In this document: positions 37,986 through 49,803 of the stretch, piece after piece
Position numbering within the stretch: the stretch's first letter is position 1
How the letters are laid out: every line of letters begins with the position of its first letter
Assembly: GCF_002443255.2 (NCBI RefSeq)
Contig: NW_019211454.1
Span: forward strand, 1,315,936 to 1,379,935
DNA length: 64,000 bases
Direction of reading: 5' to 3'
From: Varroa destructor
Lineage: Eukaryota; Arthropoda; Arachnida; Mesostigmata; Varroidae
Notes under the pieces: generated by a model
What the model was told of the DNA's origin: nothing
The model's database searches: none
Seen by the model: only the letters and a program-made list of their open reading frames with translations
Translations under genes and position numbers: made by a program

Positions 37986-38156
37986 CAGCAGTTACCTGCT
38001 GAGACCATGGTGAGACGGTCGTCCTTTCAAGCTATTAGCACAAATTGTGTTGGGTTCTTGAGAACCGAAGATTGCTTCCTCCTCAGGGAGGAGGACACCA
38101 TTTGCGCTGCCACCAAGACTAGGCGCCGCAATCTACCACCTTAGGTAGCTACCTAA
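37986..38156. repeat. Cluster of four short perfect hairpins
   Basis: Within 171 bp there are four perfect inverted repeats: cagcag/ctgctg (37,986-38,001, 4-nt loop), ggttct/agaacc (38,053-38,066, 2-nt loop), cctcct/aggagg (38,078-38,094, 5-nt loop) and a 16-bp palindrome ttaggtagctacctaa (38,141-38,156). A 62-codon plus frame (37,956-38,144) covers most of it and has no known domain. Each element could arise by chance in 64 kb. Their density in one short GC-richer segment is less expected and would suit a structured RNA. Confidence 0.6.
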
Positions 38157-38159
38157 CGC

Positions 38160-39054
38160 AGGGAAAGAGCCCTTTAATATAAAAAAAAAAGACGGATGAG
38201 CGCCCACTTTTTACCGTCAAAACCATTGATGATTCAAAATTCAGAATAATTTTATTTATATTCCACCAGAAGACAACATTGTATTGGTTTGCAGAGCTTG
38301 GACTGATATGTGAGCAATGTTTTATTTTTGCCGCTCAATAACCCATGCGGCTTTTCTAGAATGAACAAAACCCGGACGATAACCGGACGTACATCAGGAA
38401 AGTTTCTAACTTCCAACGGGCGGTATGTGGAAAGAAAAAAGAGGGCCGACGAAATGGAAGCACGGAAAGACTAAGGTAAAGCTTCTATTGACCTAAAAAA
38501 AATTCTACAAACTAGTTCTGAAAATTCAAAACCTTTCCACCGCGAGGCTTCCAAACATTCTGGGGGGGGGGACATAGATGAAGCAGCAAAGAAGGATAAC
38601 AAATGGCGGACGGCGTAAGCGAAAAAAAGGTAAACGCAGGTCCAAAAAAGGAAAACCAAAAAAAGCAGAGAGAAACGGATAGCCAGAAAAAAACGCATGA
38701 TAGTGTCGTCCGATTGGTGCCGTAAGGCTAGTAGTGGGAAGAAGACCTTACATAAACATATCCGAAATCTCAAAAGACGATACAAGAAGAAAATCTTCAA
38801 CGACGACGTAGCATCCGTGGTTAAGAAAATGCGGCTGGAGAATGCACACACAAGGATAGAAGTAGCACACAGGGGATTCTTTAAAAAAATGCACTGAAGA
38901 TAGTCGTGGTGTCTAAAAAATCCCTTGGGCCCTTAGGACAAGCGCTGCCAGGTGTAATATAGCTAAGGATTCTCATAGTCGTCCTAGCAGAAAGTGTGGC
39001 TAGTGTCGTTGTCAAAGGCAGCGTCCTAATGAACAGCATTGAGCTCAACTGTAA
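38160..39054 (+). other. Purine-rich stretch, probably retroelement debris
   Basis: The plus strand becomes A/G-rich from about 38,400, with a G10 run at 38,562-38,571. A 66-codon plus frame (38,697-38,897) is strongly basic (Lys, Arg), as gag-like or ORF1-like segments often are, but has no identifiable domain. The same purine bias covers the recognisable retroelement pieces downstream, so I infer related origin. Confidence 0.3.
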
Positions 39055-39219
39055 TCAACGTGTCTTAAACTTGAAGTTATCGCGAAGGAACTAGGAGTGC
39101 AGGCGAAGACTGGTATTATTGATGTGATCTGCCAACTCCTCGGAGAGGTATACCGACTTCAGCAAGTAGGAAAAGCCCTTAAGGAACCTTTTCAGTCATC
39201 CACTTGCCTGCAGAGCTAG
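39055..39219 (+). pseudogene. SAP-like segment, possible retroelement gag remnant
   Basis: An open segment of 54 codons without ATG encodes LEVIAKELGVQAKTGIIDVI (39,070-39,129) and continues through a short amphipathic stretch to a TAG at 39,217. The pattern resembles the helix-turn-helix of SAP-type modules, which some arthropod and other animal retroelement gag proteins carry at their N-terminus. It has no neighbouring nucleocapsid or protease motif I can see. The family assignment is inference from a short match. The openness and sense strand agree with the other retroelement pieces nearby. Confidence 0.3.
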
Positions 39220-41430
39220 GCCATAATGAAGGCAAAAAGGTGCCGGAATGTCATTTGCAAGGTTACCGTTCGGAGGCTATACGCACGGCGGGCGGCAGAA
39301 GTAGTGATTAGACTAAAAGGGAAAAAGAGACGAAATCTGAAACTATGCGAGTCACAAAGAGTTTCAAAAAATAGTTACTGCAAAGGCAAGCTGCAAAGTT
39401 TCAAACGGGTTATCAATTCGAGCTGCTGGTGAGCTAATACAAAAGAAACTTACGTAGCCAGCGATGACGACAATGAGGCAAAGCAGCTTAAGATCAGATC
39501 TAGCAGGACGTTAATCCGGGAGGTTGACACCAAAGCAAACTTGTAAGCTTAAGCTGAAGCGCGCACATGTTTCAATATGAGTCAAAGACTTAGAGGAACT
39601 GATAAAACTTACGCCAAGTCAGGAAGACCAGCGCACTAGATAGCGCTGATTTAAAAGCTAAAATCCCCAGCGGCAATTCCTAGAAAACAATTCGAACTGC
39701 TTGGGCGACTTGGCAGGTAAGCAATATAAAATGGGTTATTGGACATCGACTGTCCCAAAGACAAATTGGGCAACGAACGCTGCAATAGATGCTCGATGCG
39801 AGTTGCAAAACCGTAAAGTAAAAATGGGAACTTCACACATATCATACAACATGGCGTCACGGCCTCCGTTTTTAAGCATATTGCGATTGATGCTTGCGTC
39901 AAAAGATCTGTGTTATTTGAACACCAGCCATTACAAGCATTATATTACATTTAAAATGTTGATAACAGTATAAATGGCCGACTGTTGTGATAGGAAGTTA
40001 CAGCTATGCAACTGATTTCACAAACAGGCTGTCTGTAGTGCTCAAGAGACTGAATCAGAAACAGTCTGAGGAACCTACAAAAACAACTACGAATAAGGGC
40101 TAAGGGGACTATAAAAAGCTGGATCACACAGTGTATTATCCAAGACATGAACGTACAGGTTGGTAATATATATATTACAGACGAGACCTGAGATATAAAC
40201 TGAGGTAATGCGCTTTGACGAAACATGAATCAGAAAGAATGGGACTGAATTTATAAATTCGTGTAATTATACATAGTATATAAAACAGCAAATTTCTTAA
40301 TAGACGTTTTAATAAAATGCTTGACGTTCGAAGTTACTTCACTTATGGAAACTATTTATAAAGGCTGTCACGACATGCAGGCATGATGCATTCAGAAGAT
40401 ATAGGTGTACGAAAGATGCAGTGCTTGAAGACAAACAGTTCAACAAAATAAATGCCACCGTAGGTAGCGAAAACTGTTTAGACTCTGGTATATCATGACG
40501 AGTTGGTGCCTCATTTGCCTACGCCAACGATATGCACGCTTCTTGATACCGAAACTTAGATGGATATTAGTTAGAACACAGGAGGGGAACTAAAAGAAGA
40601 TCACTAAAGTCTCTTTTAAACACTGAGAGAACTGTATAGTGAAGTCAATACAAACAATTTAGGGGGTACAACATATTTTTTAGAGATTAGTTTTCTGTAA
40701 TATCTGTTTACGAACCAACTGTATCTGTCAACCTGTAAGTGTAATCAGACCGAAAGCGGGAATTAAAAATTCCGCGACTTGACCTTCAAGCAGAATTTAA
40801 TTTCGAGCCAGTGTCTATTGATGCTTTGGCTTTTACACATATCAAATACAAAAAATGCAAATAGAATTATCGAAAACTAATAATTTAAATTACTATTTCA
40901 TTTATTTCACTGTCAGTGAAGGTTTGTTTCATGCAGATTGGTAAATATATGCCGAGTTCTTTACCCGCAATATGCTGCCTCTGAAAAATTCAAAGGGTTA
41001 CGTCCTCCTTGATTTCTAAAATATATCTTCGTAAGAAAATTATGGAAATAGAAACAGTAACACCCAGAGAATACTAAGTATATCAGCTCATTAATATTGT
41101 TTGATTTGCTCTGTATAATGCTTACGAATATGGGCGCTACGTTTTACGCTAAAAGCATTCCCGATTTTCCTTGGTTGTTTTATATGTTTTGGCTTTATAC
41201 GCTTTCAATATACCGTTAATGCAGTGATATATTTGCTTATTCTTTATTAAGAAACAACAAAGCGGGCTTACTAAAAATTTTAAGGCAAATTCAAGGAAGA
41301 TGAAATATTTTTTTTCGGGAATTTTTTTGCGTATAGGCTTTTTTGAACACGCATTTAAGTGAAATTTAGGCGATTTGAAAAAGCGCACTGAGTATGATGT
41401 CACAGTGGGAATGTCACAAAGTTTTCTACT
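39220..41430. other. Retroelement-like debris, unresolved
   Basis: A basic 68-codon plus frame (39,226-39,432) and the A/G-rich plus strand continue the character of the preceding segment. Overlapping frames at 39,651-40,226 on both strands have no motifs. A short translated phrase FAYAND near 40,515 recalls the reverse-transcriptase YADD box but stands alone. An AT-rich, non-retroelement-looking block follows from about 40,600 to 41,400. Confidence 0.3.
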
Positions 41431-41434
41431 TTGA

Positions 41435-41908
41435 TTAGAGCTTCGCCCACAACGGAGTGTTCGGACAATCTATTCTAGAAGAAAAAATACAATAGCCGAC
41501 CTGGCGTATGCAGATGACTTACCGTTCCTGGTCACACAACCAACACCAAGACGCAACTAGAGGCCAAAGCATAAACAACCTAAATAACAATAAAGACACC
41601 CAACTAGAGAAAATGGTGAGGCAGTTGGTAAGTGAAGCGGTTTTGTTCACACAGAGGCTCATAACGAGAGTAAACGAAGGTGGAAAAATACTTGCTTCAG
41701 CGGTAGATTCCATCGTTCCGTGAGATTAAGGCGCTTACCTTGGTTGAAAAAAAATACTCATGGAAAGTTTATACGAAAGTAAATGGTCACAGCAAAGGCC
41801 GCTGCCAAGATAAGAAAAGCGATACCAGAGGTTAAAGAGTAGTACGGGAAACACTTCAGAGGGCCCTACCATAAAGTGCCGATTTTTACTGCTCACAAAT
41901 AATGCCAG
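41435..41908 (+). pseudogene. Decayed LINE-type reverse transcriptase fragment
   Basis: One register carries IADLAYADDLPFLVTQ (41,492-41,539), with the YADD catalytic box typical of non-LTR reverse transcriptases. About 240 bp on, in the same register, stand MVTAKAAAKIRKAIPEV (41,783-41,833) and RGPYHKVPIFTAHK (41,858-41,899). These match in order the thumb region of R1/I/Jockey-like LINEs, where an AKAA helix is followed by a GP segment and a short hydrophobic strand. Several in-frame stops interrupt it (for example 41,558 and 41,840), and the fingers and most of the palm are not recognisable. It is a dead fragment. The exact clade is uncertain. Confidence 0.55.
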
Positions 41909-44460
41909 GTATTTTTATATAATGAGAAAGGCATGCACAACACGCAACGCTTGTGCCTGCAACAGTGCAATTTACAGACTGGATGTGTTTTTTTGAAAAA
42001 AGCGGAAATTGAAAGACAATTACGGCACGATTGAATGCCGACTCTATAATTAAATAGAATGTTTAAAATGAAACATGCTGGGCTGTGATCGCCGTGTATA
42101 TGGTAAAGGTTAGAAAGCTCATAGAAAATAAGAGCGAAAAATTTTCAGAAGGCAGAACTTCTGTCACTAGTGCGTTACATGAGAAAAAAGTCGTAGTAGT
42201 GTTGAAACGAGTACCGACCTAAAATCCAGGATAGGTGAAGATATAGTATAGCCGATACCCGTGGTATGAAGTAGTAGACAAGATTTTCACATTAAACTCT
42301 GTAAGATAAAAAAAAAACAAAGAAAAAATAAGTAAAGTTTATATGCCTCTTACCAAATAAAAATTATAGTTGTTTTTGGCCTTTTCTGCGTTCAACGAAA
42401 ATAACGACTATTTATTAGTTTAATGTCTTCACGTGTGCAGATGATAATAGCGAGTACATTTGGCCGTGCTGAAGGTCTTCCCTGACAGAATTCTTTTAAG
42501 ATGTAATATAGAGTTGAGGTATAGCTATTATTCATATGTCGTAAGTGTTTCTTCGAGGAAATAAAATAGACACAAAGAAGAATAATTTTTTAATTTGTCC
42601 AAAATCTTCTAACACAAGCTACTACATCAATCGTCGAAAACATAATACACAATTTACATGCGACAAAGCTCCAAGTATTTTATTTTGTAGTACCCCCTAG
42701 CGTGCATATTGGCCATACGATTAATCCGCTCAGACGTTCTCTCTACTTGAAAAAATTATATCACTGAACTATGGGTACTCTAGAGGTTCTGTATCAGAGG
42801 ATCGGATTAATGCAGCAAATGAACGATCATCTAATTAGACAAAAAAATTATGTATCATTTTTGTTTTTCACTGGATTTTTTTTGGAAATGCATCCCTTTG
42901 TGTCGCCGCCGCAGATTTACTTAAAGAAAAAAACACCAAAACTTCTACAGCTATACGAGGCCATCGAAGTTTTTGCGTTTACTACATTTTCCAAAACAGG
43001 TCTCCAGCATTATTCTTCTTTCAAGTTTTGTGACTCAATAATTTTCCCTTATAATTAATTGTAAAATTCCTCAATTGTAAGTTTTATTAAAAGGAAAACA
43101 TTTATGTTTTCACCTGGATATACGACCTTTGGCATGTTGGAGAGCCCCCTTGATATTCTTAACTCTTAAACTGATGGTTTGGCCTGCAACAAGGTATGAC
43201 GTTCCAACGAGCAAATAGACTAGTCTGTAGAAACCAATCGGTTAATAGCCAGTAGCCAGATTGATCAAATATATAGAGGGATCTCTAAATGGAGGCCCTC
43301 CTCCGTGATGCGGATTGTAAGGCCGTATCTGGGTTAAAAATGGGTTGGCTTAGTTGTGTTTCTCCTCTACGCGCTAACCAACATTGGTTCATTTGAGGCA
43401 AATCGAAGGTAGCACATGCACTGAGAGCGGCTCGGCTTGCCATCGCTCTGACGACATTAATTTTAGAGAAATATCAGAAGGACCCGCAGGTTTCATCTGC
43501 AGCTATTTTGTCATTAATTAATTTACCTAATCTGATTCGTTCACCCAGGCAAGTGAAAACTATAGGTCGAATACAAATCAGTCGTTATCTCGTTGCAATT
43601 AACCTGCCCACATAAGCAGTCGCCTCTTTGCAGCTATTTCATCAGATTGTTCTAGAATATTCGCCGGAAAAGTATATCAGCTCTGGATTTGTCTAGCCCG
43701 TGAGGTACTGGCTTTTGGTACATTTCTACAACATGATTACGGCGCTTTCCTTTGTTCGCTGATTGACTCCGTTTGCAGGACTCACGCAAACAGAGTTGGC
43801 CGTGGGCCAGCAGAAACGTGAACCGGATCGGCCATAAACCGATCTTTAATGGAATTGCAATTAATATAGTCAGCCAACTTATTGATTTTATTCTTGGGAT
43901 GCCAGCAAGATTTAAGAGTTTTTTTTGAATCTTTATGGTACATATCCTATTAAGTGAAGACATATACGCGTACTTAGATATATATATGATTCAATAGACT
44001 TATGATGCCTGTTGTATTGATCTCGTTTCCGGAACCTCATTAAAGAGATTGTCTTTCCATATTTCGCTTCTCCAGTACGTATCAAACTAAACGGGAATGT
44101 AATAGATATTTCATTATAATCTTATATTTGTAGGTTACCGTGCTGACTCCATTGCTAACGCGGCACCAATACGGTTATTTTTAATTAGGTAATAAGTAGT
44201 TACATATACTATATTCAGTTAAGACAAAAATATCTCGTTAGGATATTGATTGATGAAAGACTGTTCTATATTTTTCGTGCAATAAATATTTACATATATT
44301 TCTTTGAATCTTAGCATATTTCTCTGAAAACCAATTAGGGAATTTTTTTTAACGAAAATTGGCTTCACAACAGCTACAACTTTCCAACCTATATTTATAA
44401 GAAATTTGCTCAAAAACCATTCAAAAGCAGCTAAAAACACCTCACAACAAGGTAAACCGA
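41909..44460. other. AT-rich stretch, no gene identified
   Basis: Open frames of 95-103 codons (plus 42,771-43,058; minus 43,652-43,963 and 44,219-44,506) show no motifs. A 72-codon frame without ATG (plus, 43,397-43,612) begins with a regular Ala-rich, helix-like stretch (HALRAARLAIALTTLILEKY), but I cannot assign it. Confidence 0.4.
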
Positions 44461-44469
44461 CATGGTTTT

Positions 44470-45960
44470 CTACATTCTCACTTAAAATTAGCCATTTTAG
44501 ACACAAGAGAAGTAAGCCTGAAAACTAAAATTTAAATTCAGGAACATACATTTCATCTTAATTTAGCTCATCGGGAGCTTTTATTGATGTCAAAGAATAT
44601 CCCCCTGGCTGTAGAAATTATCATCTCAGCGTCATATGCGCGAATCTGTTACCACATTCAATTTTTGACCCTTTTTATACCAAAATGCCCACTTTAAATA
44701 TTCGAAGATACAACGAATTTTGACTCAGCTCGTCAAGATCTATTGACCGGCATTGAGAAAACTGTGAAAAAAGTGATAATTTGCATTTAAAAAATGTTGT
44801 CAACATGTTGCTGCTTCCCTTAGATAATCTCTTATAAAATATTTTGGAAAAATTTGTATCATCAAACACCCGCCATAGCAAGCGCTTTAATTTTCCATTT
44901 CATTAAAAATTCCATTAAAGACTGTTTAAAAAACTCTTGCGACGAATTGCTCCACGAGAGTTACAGATTGTTTTTTTAGTCGCTTTTATACCGTTGACAT
45001 ACCTTAAATATCCATTTCATGTATAAAGATATGTTGTATTTTACTTAAGTTATCCATCTACCGATTGGTGCAAGGAATTGGCATAAACAAGGCTGTACTT
45101 TGCGTAGAAAGCATGTTTTCGATATTTAAATAAAAAATCTCTTAGAGAATATTAAAAAAATATCTATTATATAATTGACAGTTATAAAAATTTGCTCAGA
45201 AAAAATAGCTCGAAACGCATGTTTATTCTATAGTCACGCAGGCTGGACGAACCCTTTTACACCGAATTATCCATTTTAGGTATAGAAACATTTAAATCTA
45301 CCAATTGCGGTTAAGAAACTCTCCACATACTGTAGTAAGTTTTAGTCCTCCCTCCTTTTGAACCGAAAACTAAGATTTGGGTACAGGAACAAGTATATCC
45401 TTTTAATTCAGCTTGACGGGAGCATTCAATTGGCATTGAGATAACGCTCCTACATAGAGCTTCCTGCAAAGTTTCAGTCGTTCTTTGGCAAACACAAAAC
45501 ATCTTTGATAAATATCTCAACAAAATATAGTCCATCTCAATCCTCGCGACTCTTTCAAAGAATGTTTTCGCAAAGAAATTTTGTTATTATATATTTGCTA
45601 CATCAGCCGTTACAACCTTCTAATTGACACTTACCATAAATCCAATTAAAAAACAACACTTTCGGGATAGATTTGCTCTTTATTGTCACATGGAGAAAAC
45701 ATATGCGCTTTGACTTTTTTTTTTTTGCTCTTTCATACCGAAGCATTTACTTTAAACATTTGTATATTATTGCTCAGCTCACCAAGATCTGTAGCTTATA
45801 GTGTCAACAAAAACACAAAACAATGTGTTAAGTTTTCACCTTTTAAACGGCATTTTCAGTCATAAATTGAAATTTAAGAAAAAGCTACTATATTCGGTTT
45901 TTGGCCTCTTTAGGCCAAAAATATCTATTTTAGCCATAGGAAACAGACCGCCATAGAGTT
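44470..45960 (+). repeat. Diverged tandem satellite, monomer about 160-180 bp
   Basis: Recurrent phrases mark several copies. One is a cagctcgtcaagatct-like box at about 44,563, 44,725, 45,408 and 45,773. Another is a gccattttag / gcccactttaaat / atccattttagg-like box at about 44,488, 44,685, 45,005, 45,265, 45,743 and 45,921. A third is gaaaactaaaattt...caggaaca at 44,519 and 45,364. Spacings are near 160-180 bp or about twice that, with deletions between. Copies are too diverged for a recent array, so this is an old satellite or minisatellite-like repeat. Open frames within it are incidental. Confidence 0.5.
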
Positions 45961-45969
45961 TAAGTAGTA

Positions 45970-46025
45970 TATAGCTAGGTAAACACATATGCTTAGATGC
46001 AAGGTTGCTAGTTCTTATCCTATTA
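45970..46025 (+). repeat. Weak tRNA-like sequence
   Basis: tagctaggtaaacac (45,972-45,986 region), an anticodon-arm-like gcttagatgcaag and a B-box-like gttcttatcc (46,011-46,020) occur in tRNA order, with about six bases missing. The arms do not pair fully. It could be an eroded SINE head abutting the satellite, or chance. Confidence 0.25.
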
Positions 46026-47628
46026 CACCCATACTACTACACACATATCTAAACACTTAGGTTTCCTTCGATGGTTGCAATGCCGCGAGCAGAGCGCGGA
46101 ATCAGCAATGCTGGGTTGTAAGTAAGTATGACTGTGGCCATAGTGATAGTTTAAATTGCATCTGATATCACTGGAACACGTCGCTGGAAAGAAGCACATT
46201 GCCTGCTCGATATCGTTCACAACGCTATGCTGTTAGATATTCAAGCCTCGTGCTGGTTCATGGCCGCGTATAGATATCGTTAGGTGAAAGATACGTAGAG
46301 AAATGGTCATCCGGATTTTCTATTCGGAGAGCAATTCGGGTGTTTTCTGGTTTTCTTGGGTGTTTCCCCTAGCCAGGGGGAGTGTACACGATTTTTCATT
46401 CACTCATATTCCCGCTAGGGCTCTCCGCAATTTTCTTTCAACCCGCATTTGGATTTTTCCCGTTCCACCCAACACGACGTTCGCCTTCTATTCTTACCTA
46501 AAATTCCCGCTATCCTTTCCACCCTCCGTCTCCCTTTCTTGTTCTATCTCTCACCCGATTCCTCTTTTGCATTCTCGCTTTAGTCGTGGCTCGCAGTTAT
46601 TCGCTTTGGGGTAGTCGCAATGGCGAAGATTAGAACGCCAATGGAAGAATTAGTCATTCCAGCAAGGCTGTCAATATCCATAATTGCCAGCTCCCTTTTA
46701 ACACATACTACAGCATCAGAAGCCCTCTTTTCACCGCTTCACATCATCGAACATGAAAGTGTGGGGGGTAAATAGTTAGGCAATACCAACATTCCAAACT
46801 CTCTCTCAAGCTTAAAGTCTTTTAATATCAAGCCAAGATGGGAGCCGGCATGTTGAACTAGCCAATACCAGCTCGTTGAACGAACTCCAAATCAACTTAA
46901 TCAGTCCTGCTGGCTTAATTATTATGATGCTATATTTATCATACAGGACTATTACGATGCTATAATACATTATATTACATCCATTTGTAATGATCCGCAG
47001 CGTCATGTCTGCACGGGCTTGTCAGATTATGAAAACAAACATAATGTCCTGCGAATGGCAATAAGAGCGTTGCTGATCACCGAACTTGAAGATACCTAAT
47101 CCTTAAAAAAGAGAAATTTTTTTCCTTGTTTTGCCTTATGAAATGTCATTTTCAAGCCTAATAGATAATAACAAAACTATATGCATATTACAATTATATT
47201 TGTGAACAAATAAATTTTTAGTTTCGCCCAAGTAAAATGATAAACATATTAGCGTAGGTTTGATTAAAACCTCCTCACCTTTTAGATAAAAGGTGATATC
47301 ACAGACGTTCCCTGTGACTGATAACAGACCCAAAAATAAATGAAATTCTAAGAATTGATTTATTAAATAGGTGAATTTGATGATGCTCGATAATGTTGTG
47401 ATTTGCCGACTTGAGACAGATAAGCGAAATGCTGTCTCCTTTTTTATAAAGGATTTTAAATAGAGCTTTACTCCTAAGTCCGTGGAAAGACATCAAACTA
47501 CTTCTATTTTATGCAACATGAGAAACAAAGGTATCTGCTGGGAAAGATCGAACAAGAAGTTTGGGTAGCTGTGCACTCTGTGGGCATCTCTATATTACAA
47601 GCCCATTTACCCTAAAACAGTAAAGAAC
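46026..47628. other. Stretch with a pyrimidine-rich patch at 46.3-46.6 kb
   Basis: A 103-codon plus frame (46,303-46,614) translates to a Phe/Pro/Ser-rich product of a C/T-rich tract and has no domain. The remainder is AT-rich, with frames up to 65 codons and no motifs. Confidence 0.4.
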
Positions 47629-47650
47629 ATATATATATATATATATATAT
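47629..47650. repeat. (TA)n microsatellite
   Basis: About 22 bp of alternating TA. Confidence 0.95.
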
Positions 47651-47999
47651 GCCTTTTATATACGTAATAATCAATTTAATTCTCATTGCCACGTGATTTT
47701 CATGAAAAATGTTTCAAAAATTGAAGTGTGCAGCATGTGCTGCATTATGTGCAGTAGACCTTAAGCACTACTGGTACCACGTAAACTCTTTGAAGCCGTA
47801 ATCAGCACCCAAATATCCCGTCCAATAAACACTCCAAGAAAGGGTAATGCGTAGACGATGCATACGCAATAAATCAGCAACGGTTAGTAGACACTCAGCA
47901 CTCTTGTTGCCATAACCAAAGAGATCAGCATAGCGTAGCCTGACAGTGATAAGTGAAGTTCCGACGATTTTCCAGCGTACGTCTTCTGTCAACAAGCAC

Positions 48000-48023
48000 T
48001 ATATATATATATATATATATATA
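48000..48023. repeat. (TA)n microsatellite
   Basis: About 24 bp of alternating TA, some 350 bp from the previous tract and just upstream of the Gypsy relic. Confidence 0.95.
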
Positions 48024-48608
48024 AAGGGGAGTGGCTTTTAGTGGGTAACCAACTCAGGCCATCAAGAAAGCTATGTTTTAGGCTGCGAACAGGTGGGCTT
48101 CGACACTATCCAGCTGCGCAAAAAGTATTTCTGCCACTAGAAGCTTCTGGAGCAAAATGAAAAAAAAAAGTGAGAAGTGATAACCCGGGAAAAGTGAGAA
48201 GGAAGTTCGCACTCAGAGGATAAGACCGCAGGTCTCGTCATTCCGACCTGAGGCAATGCGAAAGGACGAAAAGAAGCGACAAAAACGGTGGGGTCGAAAG
48301 ATTCGGCGTTGTTCGACCAATAAGCAATGAAGGTGATCGTTCGGGAAATTTTCCTGGAACCCTAGACAAATTACGCACTAATAGAAGAAAGTCTTTGCAA
48401 ATAAATCGCCCGCTTTAGGCCAGTTGTCGAGGACACACGTATTCCTAAATGGTCACAAATGATATATATGGTATATGCCACATGAACATCATATTTAAAA
48501 GCTGCATGTTCCAGATAGCGACGCAAGGCAACACCGAGATAGTCAGGGAGTTTAAAGAAGGTATCAGTCAGTAGGTGAAATGGTGTGCGTGCGAGAATAA
48601 TAAAAAGA

Positions 48609-48866
48609 AGAGACAGGCTGATATCTGGGATCCGCTTTGCAGGATTGCTATTTCCAGAAAAAGAATGCAAAAAACTTACAACCGAACCAGTGATGTAAAT
48701 GAGATTTGCAAGTCATTGAAAAAAAACCGGCAAAGAATGCCACGGAACAATCAATAGTGGGGGTAAACTAACGTTACAAGCAGAGCATGTAACATAAAAG
48801 ACGTTCGCTAACGCGCGCTTATCAATCGAAAAGAAGTGCCGAAAATGTCAGAGACACACTTGCAAC
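48609..48866 (+). pseudogene. Gypsy gag fragment (capsid and nucleocapsid-like)
   Basis: RDRLISGIRFAGLLFPEK at 48,609-48,662 matches the RDRLV.GI signature near the end of the capsid domain in animal Gypsy gag proteins, where it is followed by a leucine-rich helix. After in-frame stops (48,696, 48,717, 48,795), the same register gives KKCRKCQRHTC (48,831-48,863), the start of a Cys-rich nucleocapsid with CX2C and a following His and Cys. The later knuckle residues are gone. The capsid N-terminus may lie within 48,400-48,600 but is not clear. Gag would package the element's RNA; this copy cannot. Confidence 0.6.
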
Positions 48867-49173
48867 GAGGATGATTCGCCCAACATACGAGTACCCCATA
48901 ATATATATAATATGTAAGTATAGTATCGAATATACGGCAAAAAGAATCCGTACAAATCTAAACTTAGACAGGAGCACAGAGACAGGTCAGTCTAACGCAA
49001 AAAAGGGTCCGAGGAATATGATACCGGCAATTCGTTTAAACGCTCATGCCAATTCTTTGCAGAGGAAATAGTAAATTACATGAAGGACCTTGAGAACTTC
49101 AACGTAGTACAAAAAGTGGACTAAATCAACGGAGTAAATTTTCAACCTTGCACCTTTACATTAACCTGCTTGT

Positions 49174-49660
49174 GAGTTGAGAATCGTTTTAGATCCATAC
49201 GATTTGAACAAAGCCGAAGAAAGAACGCGATATCCCATGCCAGCGCTCAATGACACACCACCGATTAAGCAAAATAAAAGCTTTCTCAGTACTCGTTGCT
49301 AGGGGCGGGTTATATCAAATGGTGTAAAGCACCGAGATCCGAAGCTACACTGCCTTATTGACCTTCGTAGATCGATACTAGTGTTCTAAGGCACCTCAAG
49401 GGTTTTTACGAAATATCAGAGACGTCAGATACAAGCGTATGATAAGTTTAAAAACGTACTAGTAGTCGCAAGCGACACAGTTGCATGGGGGAAGTCGTTG
49501 AGGCTATAGGAAAACTTGTATGAAACTCTACAAGTGCTCTTTGAAAGAACTTGTCGAATAGGATTGCAACACAACAAGTGCAAACTACGTTTAGGAACGT
49601 AAGAGGGAAAATATATGGGAAACAAAATCAACAGGGAAGGACTGAAGGCTAAAAAAATCA
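49174..49660 (+). pseudogene. Gypsy reverse transcriptase fragment
   Basis: The segment starts with ELRIVLDPYDLNKA (49,174-49,215) and RYPMPAL, the RT motif in which the first catalytic Asp sits (LDPxDLN). About 285 bp later the same register reads VVASDTVAWGKSL (49,462-49,500) where Gypsy elements have a YVDD/VADD-type catalytic box, so at least one catalytic Asp is lost. GLQHNKCKLRL and EGLKAKKIKVI follow in the expected thumb/connection positions. Stops lie at about 49,303, 49,378, 49,498 and 49,600. The middle of the palm (the FGL.NAP region) is not recognisable. The reading register is kept across the whole segment. Confidence 0.85.
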
Positions 49661-49803
49661 AGGTAATACTAGACAATACTAGCTCTTAAAGATCTCAGAC
49701 GTGATTAATTTTCTCAGGTACATTGTGACTTGTACCCAACCTCTCCGTGCTTTGAAAACCCACCTGAACGTATATCCAAAAATAGCACCCGTTCCCATGA
49801 TAA

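Noticed and set aside
38562..38571. G10 run as a G-quadruplex or telomere-like motif
   Set aside because: It is a single homopolymer run without the four spaced G tracts needed. It more likely reflects slippage.
40510..40530. FAYAND phrase as a further reverse-transcriptase catalytic box
   Set aside because: It is a six-residue match with no supporting reverse-transcriptase motif before or after it in the same register.
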